DNA of 51,270 nucleotides from contig DAKD01000024.1 of assembly GCA_002499085.1 (NCBI GenBank), positions 17,210-68,479 on the forward strand, in the 5' to 3' direction. Shown piece after piece: positions 13,557 through 20,234 of the stretch. A program made the position numbers and the translations under genes. The stretch is from Methanomassiliicoccales archaeon UBA280. Its GTDB lineage: Archaea > Thermoplasmatota > Thermoplasmata > SG8-5. The notes below the pieces were generated by a model. That model was not told the DNA's origin and searched no databases. It saw nothing but the letters and a program-made list of their open reading frames with translations. Every line of letters starts with the position of its first letter. Within the stretch, counting starts at the first letter, position 1.

Positions 13557-15908
13557 TCATGGGTTTAAATATGTTGCAATGTGGAGAGAAAATGCAGTTA
13601 TGCTTGTTCCCATAGCACAAAGGGCTAACCCTTTTGATACTCCCCCTAATACAGAGGGTCCTCCAAATGATTCTTTTATTGCTAATGTTCCTAACATCAT
13701 TGCAAATATATCAAAAGAAATAACAAGTAACGGATGAATTGGGGATTCTAGTTCTTGTGATCCAATCCATACTGAGAACATGGATACAGCAAATGATAAT
13801 AATGCAAGTACAATTGCATATGCTGAACCAGGCAGCTCAGAGTATTCTTTTGTTTTCATTCCTTTCTCATATGACCATGGTCCCTGGCCTGTTGATATTG
13901 TTACAAGCTCAACGGCCTCTGTGTATGCTCCAGGACTTATGAAAGAAATAAATGCTACAATCAAACTAATAAATGAGATTGCTAGCCCTGCAGAACCCAG
14001 ACCAGGTAAAATGAATTTTTCAAGTACCCCAAGAAGAGTTCCTGAAATTTCGGAACCCACTAAAGTAAAGATTACGGTTATAGCCAATTGCACTAGAATT
14101 ACTGCTAATGCAGAAATTCCAAATGCCATTCCAAATGTCAGAGCCCCTTCAACAACTGCGATAATGACTTGTATTACGGTCACAATTAATGTAAGTTCAA
14201 GCAAAATCATAATTACTGCCGATAGGGCCATTTGTATCTCTTGAGGTGTTGTGTGGAGATTAAGTAGGTTATTGACTGTGTTCCCAAATCTCAGGAGCCA
14301 ATTCTGTATGGTTGAGATTAAAGGATTAATGACAGAAGAGATCATACCATTTATAGTGGCTTCAATCATTTCCATCAACCAATTAACAGCGCTCTTCACC
14401 GCCTCCCACGCTGCCTCGAACGCTCCCGCGATGCCGTTCCACACATCCTCCAGGAAGTTCATTATCCCGCCGAAGAACCCGGCAACTTCCTTCTCGAAGT
14501 ACGCGACATTGCCAACCTTGTCGGTGACAGTCACGTTCACGTAATACTCCGCGAGTGAATCAGCCCAGTAATCGATTCCTATGGTGGCTGTGAAATACCG
14601 TTCAATGCCGCCGCCCAAACCAGAGAATGCGAGATAGGAATTCCGGTCCTTGACGCCCATGATTATTGTGAAGTCCGCAACATCCATCGCCCACACGTCA
14701 ATCTTGGACCAGCTCGCCTCCACTACAGGCAGTCCCCAGCTCCAGCCCCAATCGTCCCAGGTGTCTATGTTCACATACGTAATCATGGGCGGGATGTTCT
14801 CGGCTACGAAGGGGTTGAACTGGTTGGTGAGATACTCGGTGGCATTGAATTCCCCGCCTGTTTCTAAACTCTTGGCATTGGCCCATGCCACGATGTTGGG
14901 ATACGCTATGTCGTAATGGGTCTCATTGTAGTCCGAGATTCCGTCGTCATCGACATCGCGCCACTGATACTTACCGTTCTTCAATTCGAAGTTGAACGGG
15001 TCCAGGGCCTTTCCAGCGCTCGCGCTGATCGGTACTTCTGAATCGAAGATCTCCTGGCCGCGCGTCTCCATCTTGATGAGCTTGTAGCCGGATACCGCCT
15101 CCTGCCCGTCGTTGGCCGAGTCTCCGTCCGTGTCGGGGTTGAGGGGGTGGCACGCGTTCCAGGGCTCGCCCGCGTCGATAATCCCGTTGTTGTTGGTGTC
15201 GTTCCAGATACTGTAAGGTTTACCGAGATAGCTCTCGCTGGCACTGATGTTGACAGTGTAATTCTCGCCCAGGTGGTATTTTCCATCGGCAGCGTAATCC
15301 CATGGGATGCAGGGCCCGTCGTACAGCCCGTCGCCATCCGTGTCGTTGGAGGTGGGGGAGAGGCCGCCGAATAAGGTAATTACCGGCGCTTGCAAGCTGC
15401 GCTGGCTCGCTACTTGTACCGTTTCTGATGAAACGGCATCACCGACTCCACCCTGCGGGTGCCTTCGGTGCCCGTTCTCGTTGCACTCGAACGGCTGCGC
15501 CGGACTCACGTACACGCCGCCATGCTGGACCCACCGAATTGCATTGCAATTCGGCTGTTTCTGCTCCTGCCGTCGCAGAACGAATCCCCCACCCTTCCGC
15601 TCCTCCGCTGGGTCGTGCCCGTCCCCCCACTCCCCTGCTCGGAGCGGTTGCGCCGGCGCGTAACCGCCGGCGTCGGAGTAGTGGATGGCGTGGTGGTTCA
15701 CGAGAGTGGGCGCGTTGTCCGTGGGGTTGGGGATGTCGAACGGGGTGAAAACCGCTGAATTTGGAACTCCAAAATACGCGCTGGATTCCTCCTCCTTCCA
15801 GACGCGCTTTGTAACCACCTTCCGGCGCGGGAACCGGGTTGAACGGCGGTTGTTGGGGAATGAAATCTGAACAATGTCTCTGCGCCTGTGAATGAACTTC
15901 CCGCACAT
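13557..15908 (-). CDS. Cassette protein 2: constant N-terminus, calcium-type repeats, variable C-terminus
   Basis: 783 aa. Residues 1-84 match the other cassette proteins. Residues about 85-355 are an extra block: an odd palindrome-rich stretch, then thrombospondin type 3-like Ca-binding repeats (DTDGDGLYDG, DTNNNGIIDAGE, DTDGDSANDG, DVDDDGISDYNE). The family resumes at NATEYLTNQFNPF with the Ig-like domain and ends near residue 507 (DNA 14386), where GC-rich sequence turns AT-rich. The remaining 275 residues hold about six to seven membrane helices. It is 36 nt after the acylphosphatase-coiled coil gene and has no clear ribosome site. Probably surface-exposed and membrane-anchored; function unknown. 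Confidence 0.8.
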   Translation of the reverse strand: MCGKFIHRRRDIVQISFPNNRRSTRFPRRKVVTKRVWKEEESSAYFGVPNSAVFTPFDIPNPTDNAPTLVNHHAIHYSDAGGYAPAQPLRAGEWGDGHDPAEERKGGGFVLRRQEQKQPNCNAIRWVQHGGVYVSPAQPFECNENGHRRHPQGGVGDAVSSETVQVASQRSLQAPVITLFGGLSPTSNDTDGDGLYDGPCIPWDYAADGKYHLGENYTVNISASESYLGKPYSIWNDTNNNGIIDAGEPWNACHPLNPDTDGDSANDGQEAVSGYKLIKMETRGQEIFDSEVPISASAGKALDPFNFELKNGKYQWRDVDDDGISDYNETHYDIAYPNIVAWANAKSLETGGEFNATEYLTNQFNPFVAENIPPMITYVNIDTWDDWGWSWGLPVVEASWSKIDVWAMDVADFTIIMGVKDRNSYLAFSGLGGGIERYFTATIGIDYWADSLAEYYVNVTVTDKVGNVAYFEKEVAGFFGGIMNFLEDVWNGIAGAFEAAWEAVKSAVNWLMEMIEATINGMISSVINPLISTIQNWLLRFGNTVNNLLNLHTTPQEIQMALSAVIMILLELTLIVTVIQVIIAVVEGALTFGMAFGISALAVILVQLAITVIFTLVGSEISGTLLGVLEKFILPGLGSAGLAISFISLIVAFISFISPGAYTEAVELVTISTGQGPWSYEKGMKTKEYSELPGSAYAIVLALLSFAVSMFSVWIGSQELESPIHPLLVISFDIFAMMLGTLAIKESFGGPSVLGGVSKGLALCAMGTSITAFSLHIATYLNP
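15372..15660. other. Palindrome-rich insertion inside cassette gene 2
   Basis: This GC-rich stretch has no counterpart in the other two cassette genes. It contains a perfect dyad CCGAATTGCA-T-TGCAATTCGG (15534-15554), the hairpin CCGTTTC-TGAT-GAAACGG (15419-15436), the palindrome GGTAATTACC (15375-15384) and GGGTGCC/GGTGCCC. The translation across it is low-complexity and unlike a folded domain, yet the frame stays open. A mobile or structured element inserted in frame is the likely origin. Confidence 0.55.
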
Positions 15909-15944
15909 GTTAGCAGGTAGGAATGGATTTATGGCATTAAAAAA

Positions 15945-16547
15945 CTATTGGCTGTCCCTCTCCAACTGGTGCTTCACGTAGATGGCGAACAGGTCCTTGA
16001 ATTCGCGGAACTCGCTGGCCAGGAGCTTCATGTCGCCGATGTCGTGCCCGATGTTTTCCATCTTGCTGCCGATCTCACCGTACTTGTTGTCCAGGGTGTC
16101 GAAGCGCGTGTTCATATCGGTGTGCATGGAACTGACTGACCCCTCAACACGGTTGAACCCGTCTTTCAGGTCAGTGTGCATGGCATCTATCTTGTTTCCT
16201 AGGTTATGGTCAATTGCGCTCAGTTTTCGGCCAGCAGTGGCGAAACCCTGGAACATCTCTGCTCCCAGGTCAGAATACCTGACCTCAAAATACTTAAACT
16301 TTCCTTGGACCTTGGACCACTTGACATCAACCTTATCCACGCTGACATCTCCGTTGCGAATGTCAAGCTTCTTGACGAACGCCTTGATGGAATTCTCCTC
16401 GCCCTCACAAACGGCCCTTACCGAGCCGTCCGGTAGGTTCTCTACATATCCGACCAGGCCAGATTTCTGGGCCAATCGCATTACCAGGCCCCTGAAACCG
16501 ACATCCTGGACATCACCAGAGATTATCATCGTCGCGCGTTTTTTCAC
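15945..16547 (-). CDS. Acylphosphatase domain fused to coiled coil, copy 2
   Basis: 200 aa. Residues 1-92 are an acylphosphatase fold: VQDVGFR with the phosphate-binding R19, and ENLPDGS with the catalytic-type N37. Residues 110-200 form an unusual coiled coil with repeats such as MHTDMNTRFDTLDNKY. The last 26 residues, from LLASEF to the C-terminal Gln, are identical in the copy at 18987-19559, while the acylphosphatase domains have diverged. A TATA box lies at 16580-16588. It precedes cassette gene 2 by 36 nt. Free acylphosphatases are about 90 aa, so the fusion is notable. It may hydrolyse acyl phosphates, or use the fold to bind, while the coiled coil contacts the cassette protein. Confidence 0.85.
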   Translation of the reverse strand: MKKRATMIISGDVQDVGFRGLVMRLAQKSGLVGYVENLPDGSVRAVCEGEENSIKAFVKKLDIRNGDVSVDKVDVKWSKVQGKFKYFEVRYSDLGAEMFQGFATAGRKLSAIDHNLGNKIDAMHTDLKDGFNRVEGSVSSMHTDMNTRFDTLDNKYGEIGSKMENIGHDIGDMKLLASEFREFKDLFAIYVKHQLERDSQ

Positions 16548-16579
16548 TTTTGCACCTTATTGCCTCATCCCCATAATGC

Positions 16580-16588
16580 TATATAAAT
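16580..16588 (-). promoter_or_regulatory. TATA box of cassette operon 2
   Basis: TATATAAAT followed by ATGCCGAT on the plus strand; the same word with flanks occurs at 19590-19612. Each lies 30-40 nt upstream of an acylphosphatase-coiled coil start, so promoter and leader were duplicated with the gene. Confidence 0.6.
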
Positions 16589-16654
16589 ATGCCGATTGCC
16601 ATATAATTTATGCCAGCATCCAGAAAACTTACTTCGGGATGCTAGGTCGTCCAG

Positions 16655-16790
16655 GGGCGGAGCTGTGCGCGGCCTGCGCAGGGAGGGGGAATACACGCGG
16701 GATGGGGCCGGGATAATCGCCTTAGCCTTGCAGCCTGTCTCAGGGTGTGAAGGGGAGGGAGAGGGTGCTGGGGGAGTGGATGTGGTACAA
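16655..16790 (+). pseudogene. Truncated zinc-ribbon copy and island border repeat
   Basis: Positions from about 16655 encode GAELCAACAGRG-TRGMGP in the plus direction, matching the C-terminal half of the protein at 10845-10976, but the first CxxC half and the start are missing. The following bases through GGGGGAGTGGATGT match 10950-11095. It is a junction left by tandem duplication of the island unit. Confidence 0.6.
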
Positions 16791-16799
16791 TCCAATACT

Positions 16800-17291
16800 T
16801 CAGTGATTATTATATGATTTTAAGGATTTGATTAATCCGTTGGAAAACTCTGCTGAAACAGAATGTAAAGGAATTTTCCTGTTATCAGTAAGAACTAATT
16901 TTATCCATCCTTCCTTAATATTTATAACTTCTATAATATCTGCCGCATTGAGTCCTATTTTACACCTTCTTTTTGTGATACAATTCTGAAAAACAATAAC
17001 TATTTCACGTTCTCCTCTCATGTAGGAATAAGGGATCTCAGTTAGGTATTTTTTTGATATAGAAAACAAATACAGAGGGATAATTACAATGATTATTGCG
17101 CCAATAAATAAGTACCAGTTGTTATATATCCAAAAAGAAACGTTGTTCTCACTCGAATAATCATTATTAAAACCAAATGGCATTAGAATTAGAACCAGCA
17201 CTAAAATAAAGAGCGAAAAACCACTGGTCAACGCTGTTCGATTCCATCTTGAATTAAATATTTCTGTGTTTTTATCATCGATATTAGACAT
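16800..17291 (-). CDS. Two-helix membrane protein with PH-like domain, cassette 3 partner
   Basis: 163 aa, AT-rich. Two membrane helices lie about residues 22-38 and 57-76, then a beta-rich domain (EIVIVFQNCITKRRCKIGL, WIKLVLTDNRKIPLHSV) and a final helix, as in PH-like domains. The start has a very strong site, AGGAGGAGG, 5 nt before the ATG. It follows the end of cassette 3 (stop at 17312) by 20 nt. Same plan as the 206-aa protein of cassette 2 but not similar in sequence, as expected if each partner is matched to its own large protein. Confidence 0.75.
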   Translation of the reverse strand: MSNIDDKNTEIFNSRWNRTALTSGFSLFILVLVLILMPFGFNNDYSSENNVSFWIYNNWYLFIGAIIIVIIPLYLFSISKKYLTEIPYSYMRGEREIVIVFQNCITKRRCKIGLNAADIIEVINIKEGWIKLVLTDNRKIPLHSVSAEFSNGLIKSLKSYNNH

Positions 17292-17311
17292 AATTACCTC
17301 CTCCTGAATAT

Positions 17312-17662
17312 TTATCCGAAGAAATAGGGGCCTGCGAGTGAGAACGCACTTAACCCTAAACCAAGCATTCCTAAATATAATCCCGGACCTACAGATGAAA
17401 AGGAAATTAAATCAAAAATTATACTTAAAATAGCAGTAAATGTTGAGAGCGTACCAGCTGTACTTGCATGCTCTTCACCAATTGTTGCGCCCATAATTGA
17501 TACGGTTGTGAAAATCATGCTAAATATTGCTGTACCAAATCCTATTATTCCTGCGAATGTTTTTGCTTTTGATTTCCATGATTCTCCTTTAGGTAAATCA
17601 TCAGCCTCATTAAGCGCCTTGGTAACATCATCAAACATTAAAGCACCAATTATCATTCCCAC
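17312..17662 (-). CDS. C-terminal part of cassette protein 3 after a frameshift
   Basis: 116 aa from a GTG with no ribosome site. It has three or four hydrophobic helices (GIIGFGTAIFSMIFTTV, LSTFTAILSIIFDLI, GLYLGMLGLGLSAFSLAG) that resemble the last membrane section of cassette protein 1. The frame is open upstream to 17684 and overlaps the end of the 427-aa protein. Dropping one base of the CC in TATACCTTAG near 17678 joins both into about 544 aa, close to cassette 1 (520 aa). So this is probably not a separate gene. A sequencing error, a real mutation or programmed +1 slippage are all possible. Confidence 0.6.
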   Translation of the reverse strand: MGMIIGALMFDDVTKALNEADDLPKGESWKSKAKTFAGIIGFGTAIFSMIFTTVSIMGATIGEEHASTAGTLSTFTAILSIIFDLISFSSVGPGLYLGMLGLGLSAFSLAGPYFFG

Positions 17663-17666
17663 AAGA

Positions 17667-18950
17667 TCAATAACTAAGGTATACTAGTACACCTTCATAG
17701 GATGCATCTTTGTTCTCCTCTTGATTAGCCTGATAAATTTGCTCTGAATTGATATTTGAAGTTGAACTGAATAATAATGTCTCAACTAATCCAAAGAAAG
17801 CCATTGGACTGAGAATATTAAATCCAAGTGATTTTTCACTAACTTCTGCTACCAATGTTTGTACGATGGTAGATATGACAATTGAGAAGATAATGCTAGC
17901 TAATCCGCCCGACATTGCCGTTATTAATCCATAGATAATGAAAAACGCACCAAAAACACCCATTATCAATGATAAAATACGCCCTAATGAACTTTCATAA
18001 AGCATTGTTGAATATTTTTTGTGATCAAATGCCGTCCCTCCTTCTTTTGAGATTGTGTAGGCTTCAGAAATCTCAGATAATGTTAGAATTACACTATTGT
18101 ACACATTTTCTAAAGCTGAGTTTATCATTTCAATAAACCCACTGATAATTCTATTTGCAATACCCACAATAATATCCACCAGGAAGCTACACGCTGCCTT
18201 CACCGCCTCCCACGCCGCGGCGAACACCCCGCACACCGCGTTCCAGACATCCCCCAGGAAGTTCGTGAACGAGCCCAGTATTCCGGCCACTTCCTTCTCG
18301 TAGTACGCGTAGTTGCTTGCATTATCCCAGACCGTGACATTGATGTAATACTCGGCGATGACGTCCCCCCAGTAATCAAGGTCGATTACCGCGTGGTGAA
18401 TCTGGGCGTACTGCCCTCCTGTGCCGGAGAACTCGATGTACGTGTTCCTGTCTGTCACGCCTATCCAACCGCTGTACGGCGCCACGTCTAGAATGTACGC
18501 GTCTATCTCGACCCAGGCATGCTCGCAGAATCCCCATTTCCAGGATGTTTCGGTGTCCCATATCACGTTCGTGATGACCGGCGGGATGTTCTCCTTGACG
18601 AAGGGGTTGAACTGGTTGGAGAGGTACTCGGAGGCGTTGAGCCCCGGCTGGCCGAGCCCCCCGAACTCGCCGAGAAACTCAGGGCAGGGCTGCGCTGGCG
18701 CGTACCCGCCGGCGTCGGAGTAGTGGATTGTATGATAATCAACAAGCGTGGGCGCGTTGTCGGTTGGGTTGGGAACATCATAAGGGGTGAAAAGCGCGGA
18801 GGCTGGGACTCCAAAATATGCGCTGGATTCTTCCTCTTTCCATACCCGCCTGGCCACTGCCCTCTTCCTGGGGAACCGGGTCGAACGGCGGTTGTTCGGG
18901 AATGAGATCTGAATAATGTCTCTACGCTTGTGAATGAACTTCCCGCACAT
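17667..18950 (-). CDS. Cassette protein 3, N-terminal part, frameshifted
   Basis: 427 aa. Residues 1-255 (18186-18950) nearly match cassette protein 1 in protein and DNA: basic start, YAPAQP segment, Ig-like domain ending VTVWDNASN, and the helix NAVCGVFAAAWEAV. After DNA 18186 the sequence becomes AT-rich and unrelated, with membrane helices. The frame ends at a TGA (17667-17669), with the remaining hydrophobic region in another frame (17312-17662). It lies 36 nt after an acylphosphatase-coiled coil gene. Its first codons (MCGKFIHKRRDI) are shared with cassette 2 and its middle with cassette 1, a sign of recombination among copies. Confidence 0.8.
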   Translation of the reverse strand: MCGKFIHKRRDIIQISFPNNRRSTRFPRKRAVARRVWKEEESSAYFGVPASALFTPYDVPNPTDNAPTLVDYHTIHYSDAGGYAPAQPCPEFLGEFGGLGQPGLNASEYLSNQFNPFVKENIPPVITNVIWDTETSWKWGFCEHAWVEIDAYILDVAPYSGWIGVTDRNTYIEFSGTGGQYAQIHHAVIDLDYWGDVIAEYYINVTVWDNASNYAYYEKEVAGILGSFTNFLGDVWNAVCGVFAAAWEAVKAACSFLVDIIVGIANRIISGFIEMINSALENVYNSVILTLSEISEAYTISKEGGTAFDHKKYSTMLYESSLGRILSLIMGVFGAFFIIYGLITAMSGGLASIIFSIVISTIVQTLVAEVSEKSLGFNILSPMAFFGLVETLLFSSTSNINSEQIYQANQEENKDASYEGVLVYLSY

Positions 18951-18986
18951 GTTAGCAGGTAGGAATGGATTTATGGCATTAAAAAA

Positions 18987-19559
18987 CTATTGGCTGTCCC
19001 TCTCCAACTGGTGCTTCACGTAGATGGCGAACAGATCCTTGAACTCGCGGAATTCGGAGGCCAGGAGTTTCAGGTCACCGATGTCGCCCCTGAGGGCTTT
19101 GACATCCTTGCCGAACTCGTCGTATTTAGTATCCAGGGTGTCGAAGCGCGTGTTTATGTCGGTGTGCATAGCGTGGATTTCTGTTCTAACGCCGGAAATT
19201 TCACCTTTCAATTCTTCCCTTGTCGCGTCCAGATAGAGAATGGACACATCGAGCCTTTCGCCGAGTTCCTCGGTCATTTCCCCGCGCTTGATATCAAAAT
19301 ACTGAAACTCACCGCTCGGTTCTGCAGTTTCAACCGCTTGAATTTCATGTACGTCGATGAACTTGACCTTTACCTTGATGGCCTTCTGGAACGCCACAAT
19401 AACCTCTTCCTCGCCCTCGCATACTATCTGGACCGAACCGTCCCTCATGTTCTCGACATGACCGACAATTCCGAGCTTCCTGGCCGTCTTCTGCACTAAG
19501 TCCCTGTAGCCGACTTTCTGGACTTCTCCGACCGCTCGGAGCACAACGCGTTTTTTCAT
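18987..19559 (-). CDS. Acylphosphatase domain fused to coiled coil, copy 1
   Basis: 190 aa from the ATG at 19559 (AGGT a few nt upstream, TATA at 19591-19600); a longer in-frame reading up to 19775 would run into the rpl11 gene and is rejected. The acylphosphatase domain has VQKVGYR with R19 and ENMRDGS with N37. The C-terminal coiled coil (residues 105-190) ends in the same 26 residues as copy 2. DNA of the last 100 nt and the gap to the cassette gene is almost identical between copies. It heads cassette unit 3 and lies directly after rpl11. Confidence 0.85.
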   Translation of the reverse strand: MKKRVVLRAVGEVQKVGYRDLVQKTARKLGIVGHVENMRDGSVQIVCEGEEEVIVAFQKAIKVKVKFIDVHEIQAVETAEPSGEFQYFDIKRGEMTEELGERLDVSILYLDATREELKGEISGVRTEIHAMHTDINTRFDTLDTKYDEFGKDVKALRGDIGDLKLLASEFREFKDLFAIYVKHQLERDSQ

Positions 19560-19590
19560 CCTTTTACCTATGTCCTCAACTCCCTCCGGA

Positions 19591-19600
19591 TATATAAATA
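19591..19600 (-). promoter_or_regulatory. TATA box of cassette operon 3
   Basis: TATATAAATA followed by TGCCGATGGCCATA on the plus strand, matching the promoter at 16580. The upstream segment GCCAGCATCC-GAAAAC is also shared, so about 70-90 bp of control region were duplicated. Confidence 0.6.
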
Positions 19601-19750
19601 TGCCGATGGCCATAATATTTGGGCCAGCATCCGGAAAACACGCTTCGGCACGATGGGCCGACCGGGAGCCCGAAAGCGGGGGAGATGCGGCAGTGTGCCT
19701 GTTCAGGTTTGGATCCACCCAAGAATCGCCGTGATCCGCAAGCAATTGGA

Positions 19751-20230
19751 TTACGCTTTGAAATACTTGTCCCACTTTCCGTCCTTGATTAAGAACTGGG
19801 CCTGTTTCGGGTCCTCGCCGTTCACTGTGACGCCCATTGAAACGCAGGTTCCGATGACCTCGAGAGCGCGGTTCTTCAGCGTCTTGCCCAGGACAGCGGA
19901 TTCCTTCATGCCCGCTATCTTCACGACCTGCTCCATTGTGAGGTCACCGACCTTCGTGGCATTGTTGGAGCCCGAGCCCTTCTCTATCTTGAGTTCCTTG
20001 ATTATGAGGGCGCTGGTGGGCGGCGTTCCGACCGAGATGTCGAAGGCTTTCGTCTTCGGGTCGATGGTTATCTTGACTGGGACCTTCATCCCGACGAACG
20101 CTTTCGTCTTCTCGTTGATGACCTTGATGATCTCCATTATGTTTACCTGCATCGGCCCCAGAACGGGTCCGAGCGGCGGGCCCGGTGTGGCCTTTCCTCC
20201 GTCGACAAGCACTTCAACAACTTCTGGCAT
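19751..20230 (-). CDS. rpl11: Large ribosomal subunit protein uL11
   Basis: 159 aa, normal archaeal length. The N-terminus EVLVDGGKATPGPPLGP is the conserved L11 signature, and the C-terminal RNA-binding domain carries KTLKNRALEVIGTCVSMGV. It binds the GTPase-associated centre of 23S rRNA. It follows spt5 by 4 nt in the standard archaeal secE-spt5-rpl11 order. In many archaea rpl1 and rpl10 follow; here the accessory island follows instead. Confidence 0.97.
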   Translation of the reverse strand: MPEVVEVLVDGGKATPGPPLGPVLGPMQVNIMEIIKVINEKTKAFVGMKVPVKITIDPKTKAFDISVGTPPTSALIIKELKIEKGSGSNNATKVGDLTMEQVVKIAGMKESAVLGKTLKNRALEVIGTCVSMGVTVNGEDPKQAQFLIKDGKWDKYFKA

Positions 20231-20234
20231 GTGT

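Noticed and set aside
11374..18950. Diversity-generating retroelement acting on cassette C-termini
   Set aside because: No reverse transcriptase or template repeat is visible, and the C-termini differ wholesale rather than at adenine-coded positions.
10566..19750. Integrated virus or plasmid
   Set aside because: No integrase, attachment site, replication or capsid gene is seen; the pattern is tandem duplication of one cassette type.
18987..19775. 262-residue form of the acylphosphatase-coiled coil protein
   Set aside because: The extra 72 residues run over the promoter and into the end of rpl11 and have no counterpart in the sister copy; the ATG at 19559 has the TATA box and ribosome site.
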